Shown one piece after another: positions 24,041-36,660 of a stretch of DNA of 64,000 bases. Under the pieces are notes generated by a model. It was given only the letters and a program-made list of their open reading frames with translations, ran no database searches and was not told where the DNA came from. The position numbers and the translations under genes were made by a program. The stretch spans positions 226,362,537 through 226,426,536 of the forward strand of contig NC_134397.1 of NCBI RefSeq assembly GCF_050003625.1, written 5' to 3'. The number at the start of each line of letters is the position of its first letter. Position 1 is the stretch's first letter. Source of the DNA: Haematobia irritans. Lineage: Eukaryota; Arthropoda; Insecta; Diptera; Muscidae.

Positions 24041-26100
24041 TGAATTAAGCTCCTTTTCGCTGTAGGACGCATAGTTTAGGAGATATGAGCAAAACAAGTT
24101 TTTCATATAAAAATTTCAATTTTTTCAGGATTGGATGGAATTTTCGATTTTTTGGGGGTGGTCATGAAGTAAGCTCCTTTTCGATCTAGGACGCATAGTT
24201 TAGGAGATATGAGCAAAACAAGTTTTTCATATAAAAATTTCAATTTTTTTAGGATTTGGATGGAATTTTCGATTTTTTGGGGGTGGTCATGAATTAAGCT
24301 CCTTTTTGCTCTAGGACGCATAGTTTAGGAGATATAAGCAAAACAAGTTTTTCATATAAAAATTTCAATTTTTTCAAGATGTGGATGGAATTTTCAATTT
24401 TTTGGGGGTGGTCATGAATTAAGCTCCTTTTCGCTCTAGGACACATAGTTTAGGAGATATGAGCAAAACAAGTTTTTCATATAAAAATTTCAATTTTTTC
24501 AGGATTTGGATGGAATTTTCGATTTTTTGGGGGTAGTCATGAATTAAGCTCCTTTTCGCTCTAGGACGCATAGTTTAGGAGATATGAGCAAAACAAGTTT
24601 TTCATATAAAAATTTCAATTTTTTCAGGATTTGGATGGAATTTTCGATTTTTTGGGGGTGGTCATGAATTAAGCTCCTTTTCGCTGTAGGACGCATAGTT
24701 TAGGAGATATGAGCAAAACAAGTTTTTCATATAAAAATTTCAATTTTTTCAGGATTTGGATGGAATTATCGATTTTTTGGGGGTGGTCATGAATTAAGCT
24801 CCTTTTCGCTGTAGGACGCATAGTTTAGGAGATATGAGCAAAACAAGGTTTTCATATAAAAATTTCAATTTTTTCAGGATTTGGATGGAATTATCGATTT
24901 TTTGGGGGTGGTCATGAATTAAGCTCCTTTTCGCTGTAGGACGCATAGTTTAGGAGATATGAGCAAAACAAGTTTTTCATATAAAAATTTCAATTTTTTC
25001 AGGATTTGGATGGAATTTTCGATGTTTTGGGGGTGGTCATGAATTAAGCTCCTTTTCGCTGTAGGACGCATAGTTTAGGAGATATGAGCAAAACAAGTTT
25101 TTCATATAAAAATTTCAATTTTTTCAGGATTTGGATGGAATTTTCGATTTTTTGGGGGTGGTCATGAATTAAGCTCCTTTTCGCTGTAGGACGCATAGTT
25201 TAGGAGATATGAGCAAAACAAGTTTTTCATATTAAAATTTAAATTTTTTCAGGATTTGGATGGAATTTTCGATTTTTTGGGGGTGGTCATGAATTAAGCT
25301 CCTTTTCGCTGTAGGACGCATAGTTTAGGAGATATGAGCAAACAAGTTTTTCATATAAAAATTTCAATTTTTTCAGGATTTGGATGGAATTTTCGATTTT
25401 TTGGGGGTGGTCATGAATTGAGCTCCTTTTCGCTGTAGGACGCATAGTTTAGGAGATATGAGCAAAACAAGTTTTTCATATAAAAATTTCAATTTTTTCA
25501 GGATTGGATGGAATTTTCGATTTTTTGGGGGTGGTCATGAAGTAAGCTCCTTTTCGATCTAGGACGCATAGTTTAGGAGATATGAGCAAAACAAGTTTTT
25601 CATATAAAAATTTCAATTTTTTTAGGATTTGGATGGAATTTTCGATTTTTTGGGGGTGGTCATGAATTAAGCTCCTTTTTGCTCTAGGACGCATAGTTTA
25701 GGAGATATAAGCAAAACAAGTTTTTCATATAAAAATTTCAATTTTTTCAAGATGTGGATGGAATTTTCAATTTTTTGGGGGTGGTCATGAATTAAGCTCC
25801 TTTTCGCTCTAGGACACATAGTTTAGGAGATATGAGCAAAACAAGTTTTTCATATAAAAATTTCAATTTTTTCAGGATTTGGATGGAATTTTCGATTTTT
25901 TGGGGGTAGTCTAGAATTAAGCTCCTTTTCGCTCTAGGACGCATAGTTTAGGAGATATGAGCAAAACAAGTTTTTCATATAAAAATTTCAATTTTTTCAG
26001 GATTTGGATGGAATTTTCGATTTTTTGGGGGTGGTCATGAATTAAGCTCCTTTTCGCTGTAGGACGCATAGTTTAGGAGATATGAGCAAAACAAGTTTTT
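24040..26100 (+). repeat. Two full P-Q-R-S-T cassettes, 1373 bp apart
   Basis: Cassettes start at 24103 and 25476 (1373, eleven monomers minus 2). Between them lie the TTATCG, AACAAGGTTTTC, CGATGTTTTG and consensus monomers, plus a CATATTAAAATTTAAATT monomer (about 25230) shared with 33.15 kb and a GAGCAAACAAG monomer. The T monomer of the second cassette has TCTAGA in place of the normal TCATGA (25910-25915). Confidence 0.9.
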
Positions 26101-27528
26101 CATATAAAAATTTCAATTTTTGTCAGGATTTGGATGGAATTATCGATTTTTTGGGGGTGGTCATGAATTAAGCTCCTTTTCGCTGTAGGACGCATAGTTT
26201 AGAAGATATGAGCAAAACAAGGTTTTCATATAAAAATTTCAATTTTTTCAGGATTTGGATGGAATTATCGATTTTTTGGGGGTGGTCATGAATTAAGCTC
26301 CTTTTCGCTGTAGGACGCATAGTTTAGGAGATATGAGCAAAACAAGTTTTTCATATAAAAATTTCAATTTTTTCAGGATTTGGATGGAATTTTCGATGTT
26401 TTGGGGGTGGTCATGAATTAAGCTCCTTTTCGCTGTAGGACGCATAGTTTAGGAGATATGAGCAAAACAAGTTTTTCATATAAAAATTTAAATTTTTTCA
26501 GGATTTGGATGGAATTTTCGATTTTTTGGGGGTGGTCATGAATTAAGCTCCTTTTCGCTGTAGGACGCATAGTTTAGGAGATATGAGCAAAACAAGTTTT
26601 TCATATAAAAATTTCAATTTTTTCAGGATTTGGATGGAATTATCGATTTTTTGGGGGTGGTCATGAATTAAGCTCCTTTTCGCTGTAGGACGCATAGTTT
26701 AGGAGATATGAGCAAAACAAGGTTTTCATATAAAAATTTCAATTTTTTCAGGATTTGGATGGAATTATCGATTTTTTGGGGGTGGTCATGAATTAAGCTC
26801 CTTTTCGCTGTAGGACGCATAGTTTAGGAGATATGAGCAAAACAAGTTTTTCATATAAAAATTTCAATTTTTTCAGGATTTGGATGGAATTTTCGATGTT
26901 TTGGGGGTGGTCATGAATTAAGCTCCTTTTCGCTGTAGGACGCATAGTTTAGGAGATATGAGCAAAACAAGTTTTTCATATAAAAATTTCAATTTTTTCA
27001 GGATTTGGATGGAATTTTCGATTTTTTGGGGGTGGTCATGAATTAAGCTCCTTTTCGCTGTAGGACGCATAGTTTAGGAGATATGAGCAAAACAAGTTTT
27101 TCATATAAAAATTTCAATTTTTTCAGGATTTGGATGGAATTATCGATTTTTTGGGGGTGGTCATGAATTAAGCTCCTTTTCGCTGTAGGACGCATAGTTT
27201 AGGAGATATGAGCAAAACAAGGTTTTCATATAAAAATTTCAATTTTTTCAGGATTTGGATGGAATTATCGATTTTTTGGGGGTGGTCATGAATTAAGCTC
27301 CTTTTCGCTGTAGGACGCATAGTTTAGGAGATATGAGCAAAACAAGTTTTTCATATAAAAATTTCAATTTTTTCAGGATTTGGATGGAATTTTCGATGTT
27401 TTGGGGGTGGTCATGAATTAAGCTCCTTTTCGCTGTAGGACGCATAGTTTAGGAGATATGAGCAAAACAAGTTTTTCATATAAAAATTTCAATTTTTTCA
27501 GGATTTGGATGGAATTTTCGATTTTTTG
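26100..27528 (+). repeat. 4-mer higher-order repeat, 500 bp, three tandem copies
   Basis: Four monomers repeat in order: TTATCG; AACAAGGTTTTC plus TTATCG; CGATGTTTTG; consensus. TTATCG of the first member is at 26141, 26641 and 27141, and the GGTTTTCATA marker at 26221, 26721 and 27221, so the period is exactly 500. The first copy has private changes (TTTTTGTCAGG near 26120, GTTTAGAAGATATG near 26200). The third copy ends at the truncated monomer at 27528. Confidence 0.95.
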
Positions 27529-27545
27529 TAGGACGCATAGTTTAG
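27515..27545 (+). other. Truncated monomer, 32-bp deletion junction
   Basis: At 27528 GATTTTTTG runs directly into TAGGACGCATAG. The missing 32 bases are the G-run, the CATGAATTAAGC box and TTTTCGCTG. Only a single G is shared at the junction, which fits end joining or slippage more than homologous exchange. I did not see this junction elsewhere. Confidence 0.93.
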
Positions 27546-29040
27546 GAGATATGAGCAAAACAAGTTTTTCATATAAAAATTTCAATTTTTTCAGGATTTG
27601 GATGGAATTTTCGATTTTTTGGGGGTAGTCATGAATTAAGCTCCTTTTCGCTCTAGGACGCATAGTTTAGGAGATATGAGCAAAACAAGTTTTTCATATA
27701 AAAATTTCAATTTTTTCAGGATTTGGATGGAATTATCGATTTTTTGGGGGTGGTCATGAATTAAGCTCCTTTTCGCTGTAGGACGCATAGTTTAGGAGAT
27801 ATGAGCAAAACAAGTTTTTCATATAAAAATTTCAATTTTTTCAGGATTTGGATGGAATTATCGATTTTTTGGGGGTGGTCATGAATTAAGCTCCTTTTCG
27901 CTGTAGGTCGCATAGTTTAGGAGATATGAGCAAAACAAGGTTTTCATATAAAAATTTCAATTTTTTCAGGATTTGGATGGAATTATCGATTTTTTGGGGG
28001 TGGTCATGAATTAAGCTCCTTTTCGCTGTAGGACGCATAGTTTAGGAGATATGAGCAAAACAAGGTTTTCATATAAAAATTTCAATTTTTTCAGGATTTG
28101 GATGGAATTATCGATTTTTTGGGGGTGGTCATGAATTAAGCTCCTTTTCGCTGTAGGACGCATAGTTTAGGAGATATGAGCAAAACAAGGTTTTCATATA
28201 AAAATTTCAATTTTTTCAGGATTTGGATGGAATTTTCGATTTTTTGGGGGTGGTCATGAATTAAGCTCCTTTTCGCTGTAGGACGCATAGTTTAGGAGAT
28301 ATGAGCAAACAAGTTTTTCATATAAAAATTTCAATTTTTTCAGGATTTGGATGGAATTATCGATTTTTTGGGGTGGTCATGAATTAAGCTCCTTTTCGCT
28401 CTAGGACGCATAGTTTAGGAGATATGAACAAAACAAGTTTTTCATATCAAAATTTCAATTTTTTCAAGATTTGGATGGAATTTTCGATTTTTTGGGGGTG
28501 GTCATGAATTAAGCACCTCTTCGCTCTAGGGCGCATAGTTTAGGAGATATGAGCAAAACAAGTTTTTCATATAAAAATTTAAATTTTTTCAGGATTTGGT
28601 TGGAATTTTCGATTTTTTGGGGTGGTCATGAATTAAGCTCCTTTTCGCTGTAGGACGCATAGTTTAGGAGATATGAGCAAAACAAGTTTTTCATATAAAA
28701 ATTTCAATTTTTTCAGGATTTGGATGAAATTTTCGATTTTTTGGGGGTGGTCATGAATTAAGCTCCTTTTCGCTGTAGGACGCATAGTTTAGGAGATATG
28801 AGCAAAACAAGTTTTTCATATAAAAATTTCAATTTTTTCAGGATTTGGATGGAATTTTCGTTTTTTTTGGGGGTGGTCATGAATTAAGCTCCTTTTCGCT
28901 GTAGGACGCATAGTTTAGGAGATATGAGCAAAACAAGTTTTTCATATAAAAATTTCAATTTTTTCAGGATTTGGATGGAATTTTCGATTTTTTGGGGGTG
29001 GTCATGAATTAAGCTCCTTTTCGCTCTAGGACGCATAGTT
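27545..29040 (+). repeat. AAGG-type run and mixed monomers
   Basis: Three consecutive monomers (GGTTTTC near 27940, 28065 and 28190) all carry AACAAGGTTTTC, so a single variant has spread to neighbours. One monomer near 27907 has TAGGTCGCATAG. The CATATCAAAATTTC, AAGCACCTCTTCGC and GGTTGG short-G series of 14-19 kb reappears from 28447, followed by a GGATGAAATTTTCG monomer and a TTTTCGTTTTTTTTGG monomer. Confidence 0.85.
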
Positions 29041-30760
29041 TAGGAGATATGAGCAAAACAAGTTTTTCATATAAAAAATTTCAATTTTTTCAGGATTTGG
29101 ATGGAATTTTCGATTTTTTGGGGGTGGTCATGAATTAAGCTCCTTTTCGCTGTAGGACGCATAGTTTAGGAGATATGAGCAAAACAAGTTATTCATATAA
29201 AAATTTAAATTTTTTCAGGATTTGGATGGAATTTTCGATTTTTTGGGGGTGGTGATGAATTAAGCTCCTTTTCGCTGTAGGACGCGTAGTTTAGGAGATA
29301 TGAGCAAAACAAGTTTTTCATATAAAAATTTAAATTTTTTCAGGATTTGGATGGAATTTTCGATTTTTTGGGGGTGGTCATGAATTAAGCTCCTTTTCGC
29401 TGTAGGACGCATAGTTTAGGAGATATGAGCAAAACAAGTTTCTTATATAAAAATTTCAATTTTTTCAGGATTTGGATGGAATTTTCGATTTTTTGGGGGT
29501 GGTCATGAATTAAGCTCCTTTTCGCTCTAGGACGCATAGTTTAGGAGATATGAGCAAAACAAGTTTTTCATATAAAAATTTCAATTTTTTCAGGATTTGG
29601 ATAGAATTTTTGATTTTTTGGGGGTGGTCATGAATTAAGCTCCTTTTCGCTGTAGGACGCATAGTTTAGGAGATATGAGCAAAACAAGTTTTTCATATAA
29701 AGATTTCAATTTTTTCAGGATTTGGATGGAATTTTCGATTTTTTGGGGGTGGTCATGAATTAAGCTCCTTTTCGCTGTAGGACGCATAGTTTAGGAGATA
29801 TGAGCAAAACAAGTTTTTCATATAAAAATTTCAATTTTTTCAGGATTTGGATGGAATTTTCGATTTTTTGGGGGTGGTCATGAATTAAGCTCCTTTTCGC
29901 TGTAGGACGCATAGTTTAGGAGATATGAGCAAAACAAGTTTTTCATATAAAAATTTCAATTTTTTCAGGATTTGGATGGAATTTTCGATTTTTTGGGGGT
30001 GGTCATGAATTAAGCTCCTTTTCGCTGTAGGACGCATAGTTTAGGAGATATGAGCAAAACAAGTTTTTCATATAAAAATTTCAATTTTTTCAGGATTTGG
30101 ATGGAATTTTCGATGTTTTGGGGGTGGTCATGAATTAAGCTCCGTTTCGCTGTAGGACGCATAGTTTAGGAGATATGAGCAAAACAAGTTTTTCATATAA
30201 AAATTTCAATTTTTTCAGGATTTGGATGGAATTTTCGATTTTTTGGGGGTGGTCATGAATTAAGCTCCTTTTCGCTGTAGGACGCATAGTTTAGGAGATA
30301 TGAGCAAAACAAGTTTTTCATATAAAAATTTAAATTTTTTCAGGATTTGGATGGAATTTTCGATTTTTTGGGGGTGGTCATGAATTGAGCTCCTTTTCGC
30401 TGTAGGACGCATAGTTTAGGAGATATGAGCAAAACAAGTTTTTCATATAAAAATTTCAATTTTTTCAGGATTGGATGGAATTTTCGATTTTTTGGGGGTG
30501 GTCATGAAGTAAGCTCCTTTTCGATCTAGGACGCATAGTTTAGGAGATATGAGCAAAACAAGTTTTTCATATAAAAATTTCAATTTTTTTAGGATTTGGA
30601 TGGAATTTTCGATTTTTTGGGGGTGGTCATGAATTAAGCTCCTTTTTGCTCTAGGACGCATAGTTTAGGAGATATAAGCAAACCAAGTTTTTCATATAAA
30701 AATTTCAATTTTTTCAAGATGTGGATGGAATTTTTGATTTTTTGGGGGTGGTCATGAATT
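29040..30760 (+). repeat. Third copy of the 2376-bp higher-order repeat (partial)
   Basis: The markers of the 19.5-24.0 kb repeat recur in the same order: extra-A CATATAAAAAATTTC at 29071, AAGTTATTC, GGTGATGAATT, GGACGCGTAG at 29281, CGATGTTTTG with CTCCGTTTCGC, P-Q at 30443 and GATATAAGCAAACCAAG. The offset from the second copy is 6964. Private changes include AAGTTTCTTATAT near 29438 and GGATAGAATTTTTG near 29600. GGATGGAGTTTT is not shared: this copy has GGATGGAATTTT. That base therefore arose in the 19.5-24 kb lineage or was lost here. Confidence 0.92.
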
Positions 30761-33700
30761 AAGCTCCTTTTCGCTCTAGGACGCATAGTTTAGGAGATAT
30801 GAGCAAAACAAGTTTTTCATATAAAAATTTCAATTTTTTCAGGATTTGGATGGAATTTTCGATTTTTTGGGGGTGGTCATGAATTGAGCTCCTTTTCGCT
30901 GTAGGACGCATAGTTTAGGAGATATGAGCAAAACAAGTTTTTCATATAAAAATTTCAATTTTTTCAGGATTGGATGGAATTTTCGATTTTTTGGGGGTGG
31001 TCATGAAGTAAGCTCCTTTTCGATCTAGGACGCATAGTTTAGGAGATATGAGCAAAACAAGTTTTTCATATAAAAATTTCAATTTTTTTAGGATTTGGAT
31101 GGAATTTTCGATTTTTTGGGGGTGGTCATGAATTAAGCTCCTTTTTGCTCTAGGACGCATAGTTTAGGAGATATAAGCAAAACAAGTTTTTCATATAAAA
31201 ATTTCAATTTTTTCAAGATGTGGATGGAATTTTCAATTTTTTGGGGGTGGTCATGAATTAAGCTCCTTTTCGCTCTAGGACACATAGTTTAGGAGATATG
31301 AGCAAAACAAGTTTTTCATATAAAAATTTCAATTTTTTCAGGATTTGGATGGAATTTTCGATTTTTTGGGGGTAGTCATGAATTAAGCTCCTTTTCGCTC
31401 TAGGACGCATAGTTTAGGAGATATGAGCAAAACAAGTTTTTCATATAAAAATTTCAATTTTTTCAGGATTTGGATGGAATTTTCGATTTTTTGGGGGTGG
31501 TCATGAATTAAGCTCCTTTTCGCTGTAGGACGCATAGTTTAGGAGATATGAGCAAAACAAGTTTTTCATATAAAAATTTCAATTTTTTCAGGATTGGATG
31601 GAATTTTCGATTTTTTGGGGGTGGTCATGAAGTAAGCTCCTTTTCGATCTAGGACGCATAGTTTAGGAGATATGAGCAAAACAAGTTTTTCATATAAAAA
31701 TTTCAATTTTTTTAGTATTTGGATGGAATTTTCGATTTTTTGGGGGTGGTCATGAATTAAGCTCCTTTTAGCTCTAGGACGCATAGTTTAGGAGATATAA
31801 GCAAAACAAGTTTTTCATATAAAAATTTCAATTTTTTCAAGATGTGGATGGAATTTTCGATTTTTTGGGGGTGGTCATGAATTAAGCTCCTTTTCGCTGT
31901 AGGACGCATAGTTTAGGAGATATGAGCAAAACAAGTTTTTCATATAAAAATTTCATTTTTTTCAGGATTTGGATGGAATTTTTGATTTTTTGGGGGTGGT
32001 CATGAATTAAGCTCCTTTTCGCTGTAGGACGCATAGTTTAGGAGATATGGGCAAAACAAGTTTTTCATATAAAGATTTCAATTTTTTCAGGATTTGGATG
32101 GAATTTTCGATTTTTTGGGGGTGGTCATGAATTAAGCTCCTTTTCGCTGTAGGACGCATAGTTTAGGAGATATGAGCAAAACAAGTTTTTCATATAAAAA
32201 TTTCAATTTTTTCAGGATTTGGATGGAATTTTCGATTTTTTGGGGGTGGTCATGAATTAAGCTCCTTTTCGCTGTAGGACGCATAGTTTAGGAGATATGA
32301 GCAAACAAGTTTTTCATATAAAAATTTCAATTTTTTCAGGATTTGGATGGAATTTTCGATTTTTTGGGGGTGGTCATGAATTAAGCTCCTTTTCGCTGTA
32401 GGACGCATAGTTTAGGAGATATGAGCAAAACAAGTTTTTCATATAAAAATTTCAATTTTTTCAGGATTTGGATGGAATTTTCGATTTTTTGGGGGTGGTC
32501 ATGAATTGAGCTCCTTTTCGCTGTAGGACGCATAGTTTAGGAGATATGAGCAAAACAAGTTTTTCATATAAAAATTTCAATTTTTTCAGGATTGGATGGA
32601 ATTTTCGATTTTTTGGGGGTGGTCATGAAGTAAGCTCCTTTTCGATCTAGGACGCATAGTTTAGGAGATATGAGCAAAACAAGTTTTTCATATAAAAATT
32701 TCAATTTTTTTAGGATTTGGATGGAATTTTCGATTTTTTGGGGGTGGTCATGAATTAAGCTCCTTTTCGCTGTAGGACGCATAGTTTAGGAGATATGAGC
32801 AAAACAAGTTTTTCATATAAAAATTTCAATTTTTTCAGGATTTGGATGGAATTTTCGATTTTTTGGGGGTGGTCATGAATTGAGCTCCTTTTCGCTGTAG
32901 GACGCATAGATTAGGAGATATGAGCAAAACAAGGTTTTCATATAAAAATTTCAATTTTTTCAGGATTGGATGATTCGCTGTAGGACGCATAGTTTAGGAG
33001 ATATGAGCAAAACAAGGTTTTCATATAAAAATTTCAATTTTTTCAGGATTTGGATGGAATTATCGATTTTTTGGGGGTGGTCATGAATTAAGCTCCTTTT
33101 CGCTGTAGGACGCATAGTTTAGGAGATATGAGCAAAACAAGTTTTTCATATTAAAATTTAAATTTTTTCAGGATTTGGATGGAATTTTCGATTTTTTGGG
33201 GGTGGTCATGAATTAAGCTCCTTTTCGCTGTAGGACGCATAGTTTAGGAGATATGAGCAAACAAGTTTTTCATATAAAAATTTCAATTTTTTCAGGATTT
33301 GGATGGAATTTTCGATTTTTTGGGGGTTGTCATGAATTAAGCTCCTTTTCGCTGTAGGACGCATAGTTTAGGAGATATGAGCAAAACAAGTTTTTCATAT
33401 AAAAATTTCAATTTTTTCAGGATTTGGATGGAATTTTCGATTTTTTGGGGGTGGTCATGAATTGAGCTCCTTTTCGCTGTAGGACGCATAGTTTAGGAGA
33501 TATGAGCAAAACAAGTTTTTCATTTAAAAATTTCAATTTTTTCAGGATTGGATGGAATTTTCGATTTTTTGGGGGTGGTCATGAAGTAAGCTCCTTTTCG
33601 ATCTAGGACGCATAGTTTAGGAGATATGAGCAAAACAAGTTTTTCATATAAAAATTTCAATTTTTTTAGTATTTGGATGGAATTTTCGATTTTTTGGGGG

Positions 33701-35440
33701 TGGTCATGAATTAAGCTCCTTTTTGCTCTAGGACGCATAGTTTAGGAGATATAAGCAAAACAAGTTTTTCATATAAAAATTTCAATTTTTTCAAGATGTG
33801 GATGGAATTTTCGATTTTTTGGGGGTGGTCATGAATTAAGCTCCTTTTCGCTGTAGGACGCATAGTTTAGGAGATATGAGCAAAACAAGTTTTTCATATA
33901 AAAATTTCATTTTTTTCAGGATTTGGATGGAATTTTTGATTTTTTGGGGGTGGTCATGAATTAAGCTCCTTTTCGCTGTAGGACGCATAGTTTAGGAGAT
34001 ATGAGCAAAACAAGTTTTTCATATAAAAATTTCAATTTTTTCAGGATTTGGATGGAATTTTCGATTTTTTGGGGGTGGTCATGAATTAAGCTCCTTTTCG
34101 CTGTAGGACGCATAGTTTAGGAGATATGAGCAAACAAGTTTTTCATATAAAAATTTCAATTTTTTCAGGATTTGGATGGAATTTTCGATTTTTTGGGGGT
34201 GGTCATGAATTAAGCTCCTTTTCGCTGTAGGACGCATAGTTTAGGAGATATGAGCAAAACAAGTTTTTCATATAAAAATTTCAATTTTTTCAGGATTTGG
34301 ATGGAATTTTCGATTTTTTGGGGGTGGTCATGAATTGAGCTCCTTTTCGCTGTAGGACGCATAGTTTAGGAGATATGAGCAAAACAAGTTTTTCATATAA
34401 AAATTTCAATTTTTTCAGGATTGGATGGAATTTTCGATTTTTTGGGGGTGGTCATGAAGTAAGCTCCTTTTCGATCTAGGACGCATAGTTTAGGAGATAT
34501 GAGCAAAACAAGTTTTTCATATAAAAATTTCAATTTTTTTAGGATTTGGATGGAATTTTCGATTTTTTGGGGGTGGTCATGAATTAAGCTCCTTTTCGCT
34601 GTAGGACGCATAGTTTAGGAGATATGAGCAAAACAAGTTTTTCATATAAAAATTTCAATTTTTTCAGGATTTGGATGGAATTTTCGATTTTTTGGGGGTG
34701 GTCATGAATTGAGCTCCTTTTCGCTGTAGGACGCATAGTTTAGGAGATATGAGCAAAACAAGGTTTTCATATAAAAATTTCAATTTTTTCAGGATTTGGA
34801 TGGAATTTTCGATTTTTTGGGGGTGGTCATGAATTAAGCTCCTTTTCGCTGTAGGACGCATAGTTTAGGAGATATGAGCAAAACAAGTTTTTCATATAAA
34901 AATTTAAATTTTTTCAGGATTTGGATGGAATTTTCGATTTTTTGGGGGTGGTCATGAATTGAGCTCCTTTTCGCTGTAGGACGCATAGTTTAGGAGATAT
35001 GAGCAAAACAAGTTTTTCATATAAAAATTTCAATTTTTTCAGGATTGGATGGAATTTTCGATTTTTTGGGGGTGGTCATGAAGTAAGCTCCTTTTCGATC
35101 TAGGACGCATAGTTTAGGAGATGTGAGCAAAACAAGTTTTTCATATAAAAATTTCAATTTTTTTAGGATTTGGATGGAATTTTCGATTTTTTGGGGGTGG
35201 TCATGAATTAAGCTCCTTTTTGCTCTAGGACGCATAGTTTAGGAGATATAAGCAAAACAAGTTTTTCATATAAAAATTTCAATTTTTTCAAGATGTGGAT
35301 GGAATTTTCAATTTTTTGGGGGTGGTCATGAATTAAGCTCCTTTTCGCTCTAGGACACATAGTTTAGGAGATATGAGCAAAACAAGTTTTTCATATAAAA
35401 ATTTCAATTTTTTCAGGATTTGGATGGAATTTTCGATTTT
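30760..35440 (+). repeat. Dense cassette cluster, P-Q every 0.5-1 kb
   Basis: P monomers begin near 30443, 30942, 31566, 32564, 33520, 34393 and 35017. The spacings are 499, 624, 998, 956, 873 and 624. Those of 499, 624, 998 and 873 are four, five, eight and seven monomers less 1-2 bases; 956 includes the truncated monomer at 32972. Q carries AGTATTTGG at about 31695 and 33668, so these two are sister copies. The copies near 32564 and 34393 end Q with CGCTGTAGG instead of TGCTCTAGG, also a sister pair. This is the densest part of the cassette domain. Confidence 0.9.
32955..32990 (+). other. Truncated monomer, net 41-bp deletion
   Basis: GGATTGGATG is followed by A and then TTCGCTGTAGG, removing most of the TTTTCGATTTTTTGGGGG and CATGAATTAAGC boxes. 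The junction (about 32971-32974) has one base not explained by a simple deletion. I found no second copy, so it probably arose after the surrounding blocks were duplicated. Confidence 0.9.
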
Positions 35441-36660
35441 TGGGGGTGGTCATGAATTAAGCTCCTTTTCGCTGTAGGACGCATAGTTTAGGAGATATGA
35501 GCAAAACAAGTTTTTCATATAAAAATTTCAATTTTTTCAGGATTTGGATGGAATTATCGATTTTTTGGGGGTGGTCATGAATTAAGCTCCTTTTCGCTGT
35601 AGGACGCATAGTTTAGGAGATATGAGCAAAACAAGTTTTTCATATAAAAATTTCAATTTTTTCAGGATTTGGATGGAATTATCGATTTTTTGGGGGTTGT
35701 CATGAATTAAGCTCCTTTTCGCTGTAGGACGCATAGTTTAGGAGATATGAGCAAAACAAGGTTTTCATATAAAAATTTCAATTTTTTCAGGATTTGGATG
35801 GAATTATCGATTTTTTGGGGGTGGTCATGAATTAAGCTCCTTTTCGCTGTAGGACGCATAGTTTAGGAGATATGAGCAAAACAAGTTTTTCATATAAAAA
35901 TTTCAATTTTTTCAGGATTTGGATGGAATTTTCGATGTTTTGGGGGTGGTCATGAATTAAGCTCCTTTTCGCTGTAGGACGCATAGTTTAGGAGATATGA
36001 GCAAAACAAGTTTTTCATATAAAAATTTCAATTTTTTCAGGATTTGGATGGAATTTTCGATTTTTTGGGGGTGGTCATGAATTAAGCTCCTTTTCGCTGT
36101 AGGACGCATAGTTTAGGAGATATGAGCAAAACAAGTTTTTCATATAAAAATTTCAATTTTTTCAGGATTTGGATGGAATTTTCGATTTTTTTGGGGTGGT
36201 CATGAATTAAGCTCCTTTTCGCTGTAGGACGCATAGTTTAGGAGATATGAGCAAAACACGTTTTTCATATAAAAATTTCAATTTTTTCAGGATTTGGATG
36301 GAATTTTCGATTTTTTGGGGGTAGTCATGAATTAAGCTCCTTTTCGCTCTAGGACGCATAGTTTAGGAGATATGAGCAAAACAAGTTTTTCATATAAAAA
36401 TTTCAATTTTTTCAGGATTTGGATGGAATTTTCGATTTTTTGGGGGTGGTCATGAATTAAGCTCCTTTTCGCTCTAGGACGCATAGTTTAGGAGATATGA
36501 GCAAAACAAGTTTTTCATATAAAAATTTAAATTTTTTTAGGATTTGGATGGAATTTTCGAATTTTTGGGGGTGGTCATGAATTAAGCTCCTTTTCGCTCT
36601 AGGACGCATAGTTTAGGAGATATGAGCAAAACAAGTTTTTCATATAAAAATTTAAATTTT
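35440..36660 (+). repeat. TTATCG / AAGG / GATG monomers and hybrid ACACG module
   Basis: The series TTATCG, TTATCG with GGGGGTTGTC, AACAAGGTTTTC, CGATGTTTTG and consensus resembles the 500-bp 4-mer of 26.1 kb but is present once. It then joins CGATTTTTTTGGGGTGG and AAAACACG monomers (about 36190-36260), which pass into a GGGGGTAGTC monomer, not the usual CGTATAG one. This indicates an exchange between two module types. One monomer has TTTTCGAATTTTTGG (about 36555). Confidence 0.82.

Noticed and set aside
27418..27663. Longer 81-codon minus-strand frame with an internal repeat
   Set aside because: It exists only because the 32-bp deletion at 27528 alters the frame between two monomers. It is not evidence of a protein.
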